Assembly (NCBI GenBank): GCA_021325175.1
Contig: JAJPHS010000109.1
Location: 1-43,900, forward strand
Length of the DNA: 43,900 bases
Origin: Terriglobia bacterium
GTDB lineage: Bacteria > Acidobacteriota > Terriglobia > Bryobacterales > Bryobacteraceae
Reading direction: 5' to 3'
The translations under genes and the position numbers were made by a program. The notes beneath the pieces are model-generated. The model ran no database searches. It had not been told where the DNA came from and was given only the letters and a program-made list of their open reading frames with translations. This document shows positions 35,924-43,900 of the stretch, piece after piece. Positions within the stretch are counted from its first letter, which is position 1. Every line of letters starts with the position of its first letter.

Positions 35924-38494
35924 TTATTCCACGAACTGGCCCGCCAGGAGTTCCAGATAAAGCTTTTTTTGCGCTTCCGCGATGGCGTTCCAATCATAGA
36001 GCCGCTCCGCCGTTTCGCGCGCGCGGCGCTCAAGTTCAATTCGATCCTCGGGACGATCGAGTAAGCGCGTGATCGAATCCGCGATTTGATCGGGTTCTTT
36101 CTCGACGACAACCGCCGCGTCCACGTTGAGCCCGTGCACACCGGCGGGCGTCGAAACGATCGCTTTTCCCATGGCCATTGCTTCCATAATTTTTATGTTC
36201 GTTCCCGCCGAGGCGATCAGTGGCGCAATCACGATCGCCGCACGGCGATAAGCGGGACGGACATCGGCGACAAAGCCCTCTATCTCAACGCCGGGATGAT
36301 GAAGATCCCAAAAGCGCTCATGATTCAGACCCGCGATCACGTGCAGGGTGACGTTTTGGAGCCGCGGAAAAACATCGCGCAGGAAAAATTCGATGGCGAG
36401 GACGTTCGGTTTGTGCGCGAACGATCCGATGAAAAGCAGCCGGCGCGGCTCGGGCGGCGCGGCGCCAGGCTGAAATCTTTCGAGATCGACTCCGTTGGCG
36501 ATGACGACCGAGCCCGGGATGACGCGTTGGTCCTTTTCCGACATGACCACGATGCGATCGACCTGAGTCCAGGCGGCGCGCTCAAAGCTGCTCCAGCGTT
36601 CGTACTGGCGGCGCGTCTCCCAATCCTCTTTTTGCGCGAGCATCTGAGCGTAAAGATCGAAGGTAATATCGTGCTCGACCAGAATCGTCTTGGCGGGGGC
36701 GCAGTCAACGGCGTATTGCGCCATCTGGGTGAATTCAAGCTGCGCGATTCTGGGGCGCCATTTTGCTGCGGCTTGCTTCAGAGCCGCGTGAAATGGCCGC
36801 GAATCGAATTCTTCGACGGTATCCGGGCGCGGCGTCGATGGCAGCGCGTGCGTGCCGGGCCGGTGAACCGTGGTTACTTCGACGCAGATCTCGCGCAGTT
36901 CGGCGGGAACCGGCCGCGGCGACTCGACAAAACAGATCAGCACCTGATCGAAATCGGCGGCGGCGCGGCGCATCAGGTTGTAAATACGAACCGCGGCACC
37001 ATGCGCCAGGGGAAACGGCAAATAGGGGCTGACCACGAAAACCACCGGTTTCCCCGAAGCAGGCTTACCCGGAAAAACAGCGATATCTCCCCTGACAAGG
37101 TCGAAAAACGCGCGATTTTGATGCACAATCACCGGCTGGCGAGCCGCGAATGCCAGCGCGTCCACTTTCGCTTCCAGATTGAGCCGCACGACGTTTTCGC
37201 GCCACAACGCGGCGTCGCCGGCGGTCCGGGCCAGGAATCGGATGAAATTCCGTTCGAGCGCGCGATCAAGCTGCGCCGGAGTGAAATAGCGCGACGTGGT
37301 GGCGCGATGCAGATGCAGGACTCGCGCGTTCGCCGCGTAAACGGTGGGCCATCCCTGCTGCCAGGCTCGCACTCCGAGGTCGAGATCCTCGACATAGGCG
37401 GGCTCGTACGATTCGTCGAACCCGCCGAGCGCGGCCAGCTTCACCGCGTCGTACAAAGTGCAGCCGCCGCTGCCGTAGAGCACGTAGCTTAAATCCTCGC
37501 CGTCCAGCGGCTCTTCGCAGCGGATGGGAAAATCGGTGAGGGCGCGCGAAACGGGCATCGCGGTTTTACCGGTTTCTTCGCGGCGGCGGCCTTCGGGAAA
37601 GAAAATCTGCGCGGTCGACGCAAAAATGCCGGGCACGCGATCGAAGGCATCCCGCAGAGCGCGCAGCAAGCCCGGCTGGGCGATCATGTCGTTGTTCAGA
37701 AGGCAGACATGCGAGTAACGCGCGCGCCGGATGCCGCGATTCACCGCGCGCGAAAAGGCCAGCGGCGCGGCACTGTGCTCGACGATAACCGACGGGAAGT
37801 AAGAGTGCAGAAATTTTTCGGTGCCGTCGGTTGAGCCGTTATCCACGACGATGATCTCATCGGCGTCGTAAACGCGCGGGAGACAGCGGTCGAGCAGCTC
37901 GCGTCCGTCCCGCGAGGGGATCACGACGGAGATCCCGGGCGGCCGCGTTTCCGTGACCCGCACCGCCAGCGGCTCGCGGCGATGAACGAGCTTGCCGCGG
38001 GCGAGCGCGAGACGATAATAGATCGGCAGGCGGAGCTTGGACGGGTGGCGCAGACGATCGGCTTGTTTATGGATCCAGCCGCCGGGTTCCGCCTGCCAGC
38101 GGGCGAAATTTTTCGCGCGCCAGGCCAGATGCCGCGCGATAATGGCGGCGCTGCGCGGGCGCAGCATGAAATGCTCGCCATTCTCGGTGAACGCCATGAA
38201 ATACAGCGGCGCAAGCGAAAATCCGAGCAGGCGCAGCGGCCAGTGCGGCGTGCGGGGCTCCAGGATCACCGCGCCGATGCGGATCTTGCGGCCGGCGAGA
38301 GCCGCCACGATGAGCGCGCGATTTTCGCGGGCGCGGCGCCTGACGTGATACGGGATCCATTCGCAATCCGGCTGGCGAAATTCCGAGACGATGATCAGGG
38401 GCAGCTCCGGAAAAATGGCGCGCATCTTTTCGCGCGCGAGCGCGATGGCGCTTTCCGAGCCGGATGCGAACAGAACTTTTACCGCAGTGCTCAA
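35924..38494 (-). CDS. Tripartite glycosyltransferase: unknown N-terminal domain, GT2, GT4
   Basis: This 856-residue fusion has an unrecognised N-terminal domain (about 1-180, perhaps Rossmann-like). A GT2 domain runs from ISVVIPSRDG (188-197), through VDNGSTDGTE and LLNNDM, to about residue 400. A GT4 domain begins near residue 480 (VVFVVSPYLPFPLAHGAAV) and contains the donor loop ASAGTNIKIMEAMAMGKAIV. It may add two different sugars in turn. The TTG start overlaps the upstream stop as TTGA, so its translation depends on the gene before it. No transmembrane helix is evident. Donor and acceptor are unknown. Confidence 0.88.
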   Translation of the reverse strand: MSTAVKVLFASGSESAIALAREKMRAIFPELPLIIVSEFRQPDCEWIPYHVRRRARENRALIVAALAGRKIRIGAVILEPRTPHWPLRLLGFSLAPLYFMAFTENGEHFMLRPRSAAIIARHLAWRAKNFARWQAEPGGWIHKQADRLRHPSKLRLPIYYRLALARGKLVHRREPLAVRVTETRPPGISVVIPSRDGRELLDRCLPRVYDADEIIVVDNGSTDGTEKFLHSYFPSVIVEHSAAPLAFSRAVNRGIRRARYSHVCLLNNDMIAQPGLLRALRDAFDRVPGIFASTAQIFFPEGRRREETGKTAMPVSRALTDFPIRCEEPLDGEDLSYVLYGSGGCTLYDAVKLAALGGFDESYEPAYVEDLDLGVRAWQQGWPTVYAANARVLHLHRATTSRYFTPAQLDRALERNFIRFLARTAGDAALWRENVVRLNLEAKVDALAFAARQPVIVHQNRAFFDLVRGDIAVFPGKPASGKPVVFVVSPYLPFPLAHGAAVRIYNLMRRAAADFDQVLICFVESPRPVPAELREICVEVTTVHRPGTHALPSTPRPDTVEEFDSRPFHAALKQAAAKWRPRIAQLEFTQMAQYAVDCAPAKTILVEHDITFDLYAQMLAQKEDWETRRQYERWSSFERAAWTQVDRIVVMSEKDQRVIPGSVVIANGVDLERFQPGAAPPEPRRLLFIGSFAHKPNVLAIEFFLRDVFPRLQNVTLHVIAGLNHERFWDLHHPGVEIEGFVADVRPAYRRAAIVIAPLIASAGTNIKIMEAMAMGKAIVSTPAGVHGLNVDAAVVVEKEPDQIADSITRLLDRPEDRIELERRARETAERLYDWNAIAEAQKKLYLELLAGQFVE

Positions 38495-39516
38495 ATCAGT
38501 TGTTCAACAGAAAAATTCCAGCGGCCGGAGGAGTGCTGTTCCCACAAAGCCAGCGCCTGCGCGGCAAATGCGGTCGAGACGGGATTCATGAACGGGAGCA
38601 GCGCGCCGCCTTTTTTCCCGAACCAGAAACCGCCGTGAAGCCGCGGGTCGGAATCGAAGCTCTGGTAGGAGGCGACGCGCTCCGCTTCCTCTCGCGCGGC
38701 GCTTTCATCCAAGGCGAGATCGCAAGCGCGATGCGCGATCAGCCGTAAACGCAGAAGCTGGGCGCAGACGTCGCTCCGCTCAAATTGCGGCGAGATTTCG
38801 CGCCACAGAGCCGCCACGCGCGCGATGCCGGATTCGAGCACGGCGCGCGGCTCCGGACGATCGGCGGCGGCCAGCAGTCCTTCGAGAAAGTAACAGTAGG
38901 CGTGCAGCCGATCCATTAATTTTTCGCGATCGGGTTCGCAGTCTAAAAAGCTTTGATGCATTGCGAGCGATTGCGCCAGCGCGGCCTCAAAAAGCCGGGC
39001 GGCCTGCTCATCGCCAGCCTCGCGCCAGGCGAGCGCCGCTTTCAGTTGATAACAGCCGGGCGAGCGCGACCAGCGCCGCTCATAGGCGAGCGGCTGCTTC
39101 GCGGGCAGCTCAATTACGGGATGAAAAGCGCCATCACCCAGGAAATCGAACGCGAGAGAAAGAGCGGCCTCGCGGGCACGATCGCGGAAAGAAGCATCGC
39201 CGGTGGCGCGGGCGGCGGCGAACAGACCGCGAGCCATGATGCCGACATCAAAAAAATAGGCGAGCGGCGAGCCCGGCTCAAAGGGAAACGTGCTCGACGG
39301 CGCGCTCCAGGCGCAATCGCGGAGATAAGCCGCGGCGCGGCGGGCGGCGTCGAGATCGCCGAAGTACACGAACGAGCTGGCTGCGTACCCGGTAATTTCG
39401 TTGGAGACCGCCGCATTGCGGCATTGATCGGAGCGGTAGTAGCGCGCCACTCCGCCGGAGGTTTCCTGAATCCCGGATCGCGCGAACCAGCAGCGAGCTT
39501 GTTCAAAAGACGTCAA
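38491..39516 (-). CDS. Alpha-helical-barrel-like protein of unknown function
   Basis: This 341-residue protein is almost wholly alpha-helical, with repeated helix-hairpin patterns (SSFVYFGDLDAARRAAAYL, ARGLFAAARATGD, LHAYCYFLEGLLAAADR). This suggests an alpha/alpha toroid as in glycan-processing enzymes such as six-hairpin glycosidases and epimerases. No catalytic pair can be named. The TTG start at 39516 has a TACAAT six bases upstream and no Shine-Dalgarno sequence. It is the first gene of a two-gene unit with the glycosyltransferase fusion, so a role in glycan handling is inferred from context. Confidence 0.75.
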   Translation of the reverse strand: MTSFEQARCWFARSGIQETSGGVARYYRSDQCRNAAVSNEITGYAASSFVYFGDLDAARRAAAYLRDCAWSAPSSTFPFEPGSPLAYFFDVGIMARGLFAAARATGDASFRDRAREAALSLAFDFLGDGAFHPVIELPAKQPLAYERRWSRSPGCYQLKAALAWREAGDEQAARLFEAALAQSLAMHQSFLDCEPDREKLMDRLHAYCYFLEGLLAAADRPEPRAVLESGIARVAALWREISPQFERSDVCAQLLRLRLIAHRACDLALDESAAREEAERVASYQSFDSDPRLHGGFWFGKKGGALLPFMNPVSTAFAAQALALWEQHSSGRWNFSVEQLI

Positions 39517-39522
39517 TTTCTG

Positions 39523-39528
39523 ATTGTA
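39523..39528 (-). promoter_or_regulatory. -10-like element for the helical-protein gene
   Basis: TACAAT on the minus strand ends six bases before the TTG start at 39516. It faces away from the TATAAT at 39551-39556 in the same 48-base divergent gap, and no Shine-Dalgarno sequence is present. Confidence 0.45.
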
Positions 39529-39550
39529 CTGCGAGGTTTCCGGCAGCCGC

Positions 39551-39556
39551 TATAAT
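39551..39556 (+). promoter_or_regulatory. -10 element for the TMTC-like gene
   Basis: A consensus TATAAT ends eight bases before the ATG at 39565, with no Shine-Dalgarno sequence between, which predicts a leaderless or nearly leaderless transcript. A TTGTAC 20 bases upstream is too far for a normal -35. Confidence 0.5.
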
Positions 39557-39564
39557 GCTCCTGA

Positions 39565-41544
39565 ATGAGTAAGACTCGCGTGCCGCGCCGGCCGGCGGCT
39601 TCGCGGCGGGAAAACCAGCAGCCGGCGAGCCGGCGCGGGCACGCATGGCGCCTTGCGCTGCTCTGGGTTGTACTGGCCGGTGCGTATTCCAATTCCTTTG
39701 ACGCCGGGCTGGTATTCGACAACAAACCGGTGATCGCCGAAGATCCGCGCATCCAGGCTGCGACCGCGCGCAACGCCGGCCTGATTCTTCACGGCGACTA
39801 TTGGTATCGCGCCCCCACCTCCGGGCTTTATCGCCCTCTAACAACGTTTTCTTATCTCTTCAATTACGCCGTGCTGGGCAATGACGCCAATCCGCCCGGA
39901 TATCATGCGATCAATCTGGCGCTGCATGCTGGAAATGCAACGCTCGTCTACTTCCTGGGATTTGAAATTTTCGCTTCACCTCTAATGTCGCTGGCATTGG
40001 CCGCGATGTGGGGATTGCATCCGCTGGCCACGGAAGCGGTAACCAACATCGTCGGCCGCGCGGATTTGCTGGCCGCGCTCGGCGTGCTCGCTGGACTGCT
40101 TTGTCATATGAAAACGCGCCGCTGGGCCGGAGTTGCCGGGATCGGGATCGCGCAGGCCGTGGGAATTTTTTCAAAAGAGAACGCGATCGTGCTGCCCGCG
40201 CTGATGGTGTTATACGACTTCCGGTGCAGGCCGCGGAAAGCATGGCGCGTGTGGCCGTATGCCTCGGCCGCGCTGGCGATTGCGTTGTTTTTCGCGATGC
40301 GCGCGGCGACGCACCCGCATTTTCTGATCAATTTTCAGGAAAATCCATTGAGCGGCGCGGGCTTCTTCGCCGCGCGGCTGACCGCTTTCAAAGTCATCGG
40401 GAAATTTTTGTGGCTGTTCGTCTGGCCCGCTGCTCTTGCCGCGGATTACTCCTATAATGCCGTGCCGCTGTTCGGATCGGGTGGATGGGAGGACTGGAAG
40501 GCTTTACTCTGTGTTGTGATTTGCGCCGCGGTGCTGGCGGCCTGGGCTCATTCCTTCAAGCGATCGGCGCCGCTTTTTTTCTTCGCGGGATTCTTCTGGA
40601 TAGCTCTGCTGCCTACGGCCAACCTGCTGCTTCTGATCGGCGCGATCATGGCGGAGCGTTTCCTCTATCTGCCGATGGTGGGACTGTGCGGATGTGCGGT
40701 GGTCGGGTTGAAATGGCTGATCGAGCATCGAGCGCCGGCCCGCGCGGTCTGGACCGGCGCGGCCATCCTCTGCCTTGCGCTTGGTGCGCGCACCTATACC
40801 CGGAATATGGACTGGCGCGATGGCTTGACGCTTTGGACCAGCGCGGTGGAGGTGAATCCGAACGCGGCCCGCGCGCATAATAATCTGGGCTACGAACTGG
40901 AGCAGATTCCGGGCCGGCTGCCGGACGCAGTGGCGGAGTATCAGACCGCGCTGCGCATCCGGCCCGATTATCCGGAAGCCTACTACAGTCTCGGAAATGC
41001 TCTGCTGCGGATGGGACGCCTGCCGGAAGCGATCGCGGCATTTCAATCGGCGGTGAAGTATGCGCCCCGATTCGCCGAAGCGCACAACAATTTGGGCGGC
41101 GCGCTGCTTCAAAGCGGCCGGTTCGCGGATGCCATCGGCGAATTTCAGGCGGCGCTGCGCATCCAGCCGGATTTCGCCGAAGCGCGGCACAACCTCGCCA
41201 GCGCGCACAATCAGTTGGGAAACGCGCTGGCGCAAACGGCAGGTCGCGCCGGCGAGGCAATGGCCGAGTATCAGGCGGCGCTGCGCATCGAACCCGGGAA
41301 CGCCGAGGCGCACGCCAATTTAGGAAGCGCGTTCTATGCCGCGGGAGCGATGGAGCAGGCAATCGCCGAATATCGGACGGCGCTTCGGCTCGATCCGCGG
41401 CTTGCTGACGCGCATTTCAATCTGGCTCAGGCGTTGCTGCGGACCGGGAAACGTTCGGAGGCGGTCGGCGAGCTGCAAGCGGCGGACCGCATTCGTCCCG
41501 ATGCGGAGATCCGGCGAATGCTGGCGGAATTAGGCGCGCGGTAG
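39565..41544 (+). CDS. TMTC-like GT-C membrane protein with TPR repeats
   Basis: This 659-residue protein joins a multi-span membrane half (about 27-425, roughly ten helices) to a TPR half (about 431-655, around six repeats such as AEAHNNLGGALLQSGRFADA). The membrane half has the marks of the TMTC / GT-C O-mannosyltransferase group: VFDNKPVIAEDPRI, then GLYRPLTTFSYLFNY (88-102) and HPLATEAVTNIVGRADLLA (152-170). Animal TMTC proteins O-mannosylate secreted proteins; bacterial relatives are little studied. An acidic first loop with an aspartate at residue 52 may be catalytic. A role in protein glycosylation at the membrane is inferred from family likeness and neighbours. Confidence 0.86.
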   Translation: MSKTRVPRRPAASRRENQQPASRRGHAWRLALLWVVLAGAYSNSFDAGLVFDNKPVIAEDPRIQAATARNAGLILHGDYWYRAPTSGLYRPLTTFSYLFNYAVLGNDANPPGYHAINLALHAGNATLVYFLGFEIFASPLMSLALAAMWGLHPLATEAVTNIVGRADLLAALGVLAGLLCHMKTRRWAGVAGIGIAQAVGIFSKENAIVLPALMVLYDFRCRPRKAWRVWPYASAALAIALFFAMRAATHPHFLINFQENPLSGAGFFAARLTAFKVIGKFLWLFVWPAALAADYSYNAVPLFGSGGWEDWKALLCVVICAAVLAAWAHSFKRSAPLFFFAGFFWIALLPTANLLLLIGAIMAERFLYLPMVGLCGCAVVGLKWLIEHRAPARAVWTGAAILCLALGARTYTRNMDWRDGLTLWTSAVEVNPNAARAHNNLGYELEQIPGRLPDAVAEYQTALRIRPDYPEAYYSLGNALLRMGRLPEAIAAFQSAVKYAPRFAEAHNNLGGALLQSGRFADAIGEFQAALRIQPDFAEARHNLASAHNQLGNALAQTAGRAGEAMAEYQAALRIEPGNAEAHANLGSAFYAAGAMEQAIAEYRTALRLDPRLADAHFNLAQALLRTGKRSEAVGELQAADRIRPDAEIRRMLAELGAR

Positions 41545-41550
41545 GAAGAA

Positions 41551-41583
41551 AACGGGACGCGCGGCAGATCAGCGCGTCCCGTT
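41551..41583 (-). terminator. Intrinsic terminator of the TonB-dependent receptor gene
   Basis: AACGGGACGCGC (41551-41562) and GCGCGTCCCGTT (41572-41583) form a perfect 12-base stem with a 9-base loop. On the minus strand the stem is followed by a T-rich run (TTCTTCC after the TT of the stem), as in a Rho-independent terminator. On the plus strand there is no T-run, but the hairpin may still help stop the convergent TMTC-like transcript. Confidence 0.85.
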
Positions 41584-41593
41584 GAGAAAACGA

Positions 41594-43900
41594 CTACCAG
41601 GTGTAGCGTAGAGCAAACTGCATCTGCCGCGGCTGGGTCAATGTCCTGCTCAGCCGTCCAAAAGTAGTAGATGAGAGGAGATTTTCGCTCGCGCTCGCCG
41701 GATCGAAGCGGACCGAGTTCGTCAGATTGTACGACTCCCACCGGAACTGAAGTTTTTGATGCTCGCTCCACGGCATCGTGAACACTTTGTAAACGCCGCT
41801 ATCGATATTGAACAGCCCATCGCCGCGAAGAGTGTTGCGCATACCCGCCTCGCCTGCGAATGCCTCACGGAAAGACGCGAACGCGGCCGCCGGATTGGCC
41901 CACAGGTTTGGCAAGGGCTGGCCGACCGCTTTGCCTGTGCTGACAATAGCCGGAATCGGGCCAATCGGCTCGACACCGGTGCTGACCTCCCAGTTGGTTG
42001 CCCAGCGCGCTCCGTCGCTGGGCGCCGTCGGCAAGCCCGAGGTCTGCCGGTAGATCCCGCTGATCTCCCAACCGCCCACGAAGGCGTCCAGAATCCGGTT
42101 CATGTTTGAACCGTATTTCATGCCACGTCCGAACGGGAGCTGATAAATGGCGTATACGTTGATCTGGTGCGTCGTGTCGTAGTCCGAAACGGCCCGTTGC
42201 AGATGTGTATTCCAGGTGTTGATGATGACCCCGGCATACGTGCTGGTTGTGCCGGTGACGCCGGCGCCGCTCTCCGGATTCGAAGACAAGTCGATGGACT
42301 TCGAAAATGTGTAGTTCAGGTCGAACTGAAGACCGCTGCTGAAGCGTTTGCGAACGGTCCATTGCATGGCGTGATACGCGCCGCTCCCAACCGAGCTCTC
42401 CGCCGCGAGCGCGGAGAACTGCGGGTTGAACATCATCCACGGCCCGTAGATGCCGCAGGCGATCTGGTTGACGCCGCCGTTGGACTTGAATTTCGTCGCT
42501 CCGACGTTGCAATTGCTCGCGTTATCCGCATTGTTCAGCGTGTTGGTGGCATCGCCCATGTTGCTATTGCCCTTGATTCCTCTGGTCGGATCACCGTGAT
42601 AGTCGAGCCCCCACACCTGCGTCGCTGTCATCCCGTTGCCGGCGGCGGTAGCCCACATATCTTCAAAAAACGGAATCTTCGGCAGATTGGCGATAGTCAC
42701 TCCGCCGTAATCGAGCATGCTCATCAACTCAGTCATGGCCTGGAAATAAGTCTGTCCCGATTTGGGATCGACCAGATTGGTCGGCTCGGCCAAGTCCCTG
42801 GTGATCAGCGATTTCCGCGAAAGCCGCCCAACGTAGGAGCCTTGGACGAAAAATCCATGTCCAAACTCACGACCGATACTAAAGTCCAGGTTCATCGTAT
42901 ATGGCGCTTTCAAATTGTCATCGAGGCTGTTCGTAATGGCAAACTGATCCGGATACGTGGCCGGGAGCCCGCCCGGTGGCGGAGGCGGAACAAATGGCTT
43001 ACCATTCGGAAACGTGCTCGGCACCGTAAAGAAGGATGTAAATCGTGGGACTTGGGCCGACGTGTAGACATTCGGCGCGGTGCTCAGGCTGCTTGACAAA
43101 CCGAACTGATCCGAGCTTACCGTCTGCGCCAGCGGCTGGCCGAGAATGTCATAGTACATTCCCGCACCCGCGCGGATCGACGTCTTTCCCGCACCTCCGA
43201 AGAAAAATCTCGCGAGACGGCTTTCCGATGTTGGAGAATAAGCGATACCGAGACGAGGCGCCCAGTCCGTGTGCTCCGGATAGAGCGGTCTGCCCTGATT
43301 CACAGGAACAAAGGTAACCGGGGTCACGCTATTCTGCGATTGCCCTGAGTTAGCAAGAATCTCCCGTTCCGACATCCAGGCGCCAATTGGTATATTGGTC
43401 GAGGCCTGCTGGCCGTTGGCTTCATGAACCGGCGGCTCGATCGAAACCCGGAGACCATAAGTCACCGTGAACGACCGGGTTAGCTTCCACGTATCCTGCG
43501 CGTACAGCTCCCCTTCATTGTTGACAAAGTCGAGCAAAACCGGCTGGCCGGCGGGGATCAACGTGCCGTTCACCAGGTAATTGTAGTTTCCGGTGCCCTG
43601 GACCACCAGCCCGAGCACGGCTGCGGCGGCATATTCGTAGCTATTTAAGGTGCCGCTGCTAATCGACAAGCTGTCCGTCAGGTCCGAACCGGAACCGTTC
43701 AGGTACGAAGGATTTGAGCTGGCATGACTGTAAGAATGCGCGAAGTTCGTCGAGCTGTTCGAAATGAGCCGCACCACTCCGCCAACCCGAAAATCATGCG
43801 CGCCATGGTTCCACGACAAATCGTCGCTGATGGTGTGCACCGGAATAATATGCGTCAAACCGGTGCTGGTTCCGTAGGGCGTATCAAAGCCGCGGAAGAA
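41594..43900 (-). CDS. TonB-dependent receptor (Oar-like), N-terminal part outside the window
   Basis: At least 768 residues of an outer-membrane beta-barrel are encoded, and the frame is open to base 43900. A TTG at 43858 is internal rather than the start. Barrel features include alternating aromatic strands, LPFGRGMKYGSNMNRILD then FVGGWEISGIYR (typical of Oar/CarboxypepD_reg-type receptors of Acidobacteriota), and a C-terminal strand ending QFALRYTW with an aromatic last residue. The plug and any carboxypeptidase-regulatory-like domain lie beyond the window. It probably imports a large substrate such as an oligosaccharide or peptide. A strong terminator lies directly after its stop. Confidence 0.92.
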   Translation of the reverse strand, partial: FFRGFDTPYGTSTGLTHIIPVHTISDDLSWNHGAHDFRVGGVVRLISNSSTNFAHSYSHASSNPSYLNGSGSDLTDSLSISSGTLNSYEYAAAAVLGLVVQGTGNYNYLVNGTLIPAGQPVLLDFVNNEGELYAQDTWKLTRSFTVTYGLRVSIEPPVHEANGQQASTNIPIGAWMSEREILANSGQSQNSVTPVTFVPVNQGRPLYPEHTDWAPRLGIAYSPTSESRLARFFFGGAGKTSIRAGAGMYYDILGQPLAQTVSSDQFGLSSSLSTAPNVYTSAQVPRFTSFFTVPSTFPNGKPFVPPPPPGGLPATYPDQFAITNSLDDNLKAPYTMNLDFSIGREFGHGFFVQGSYVGRLSRKSLITRDLAEPTNLVDPKSGQTYFQAMTELMSMLDYGGVTIANLPKIPFFEDMWATAAGNGMTATQVWGLDYHGDPTRGIKGNSNMGDATNTLNNADNASNCNVGATKFKSNGGVNQIACGIYGPWMMFNPQFSALAAESSVGSGAYHAMQWTVRKRFSSGLQFDLNYTFSKSIDLSSNPESGAGVTGTTSTYAGVIINTWNTHLQRAVSDYDTTHQINVYAIYQLPFGRGMKYGSNMNRILDAFVGGWEISGIYRQTSGLPTAPSDGARWATNWEVSTGVEPIGPIPAIVSTGKAVGQPLPNLWANPAAAFASFREAFAGEAGMRNTLRGDGLFNIDSGVYKVFTMPWSEHQKLQFRWESYNLTNSVRFDPASASENLLSSTTFGRLSRTLTQPRQMQFALRYTW

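Noticed and set aside
36086-37492. 468-codon frame antisense to the glycosyltransferase fusion gene
   Set aside because: The GT2 and GT4 motifs on the minus strand are decisive; the plus-strand product is arginine-rich noise.

Overview
The window looks like a chromosomal segment of a high-GC, diderm soil-type bacterium. The best guess is Acidobacteriota (Bryobacterales/Solibacter-like). This is an inference from gene content: lipid A genes (fabZ, lpxA, lpxI), an Oar-like TonB-dependent receptor, a MoxR/DUF58/VWA operon, an isoquinoline-oxidoreductase-type molybdoenzyme, a DPP4-like S9 peptidase, and an ATP synthase operon with two b-type subunits and a very short epsilon. No tRNA, rRNA, CRISPR array, insertion sequence or phage gene was seen. 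Coding density is very high: the longest gap without a gene is about 200 bases (20506-20706).

Layout. (1) 1-6279, plus strand: a MoxR ATPase (cut by the window start), a DUF58 protein and two membrane-anchored VWA proteins form one tight operon. (2) 6299-8214, minus strand: a class II EPSP synthase (aroA) is translationally coupled to a small, sensorless histidine kinase. A 56-residue HC2-type zinc-finger protein follows on the plus strand. (3) 8460-20505: a surface-polysaccharide cluster in alternating short operons. It holds GT2 and GT4 glycosyltransferases, a FkbH-like HAD protein, an acyl carrier protein, a VOC epimerase-like protein, two left-handed beta-helix acyltransferases, an asparagine-synthase-like amidotransferase, two methyltransferases, a Wzx-like flippase and an APH-fold kinase. 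(4) 20707-26442: the ATP synthase operon atpF-atpF'-atpH-atpA-atpG-atpD-atpC, without the a and c subunits, followed by a small secreted protein. (5) 26906-28944, minus strand: fabZ-lpxA-lpxI. (6) 28968-35872: an M20 peptidase, a methyltransferase, a two-subunit molybdenum hydroxylase with a Tat signal, and a secreted S9 peptidase. (7) 35924-41544: a GT2-GT4 fusion protein and an alpha-helical protein of unknown function, divergent from a TMTC-like GT-C/TPR membrane protein. (8) 41594-43900, minus strand: a TonB-dependent receptor cut by the window end, with a strong intrinsic terminator.

How it fits together. Most genes serve the cell envelope: glycan assembly, export and decoration, lipid A, outer-membrane transport and secreted hydrolysis. 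The most distinctive local module is FkbH-ACP-VOC-acyltransferase (10617-13778). It could make a carrier-bound short acyl group, such as a glyceryl group, and put it on a surface glycan. A second recurring theme is a -10-like hexamer only 6-8 bases before the start codon, with no Shine-Dalgarno sequence, at many operon heads. This suggests frequent leaderless transcripts.
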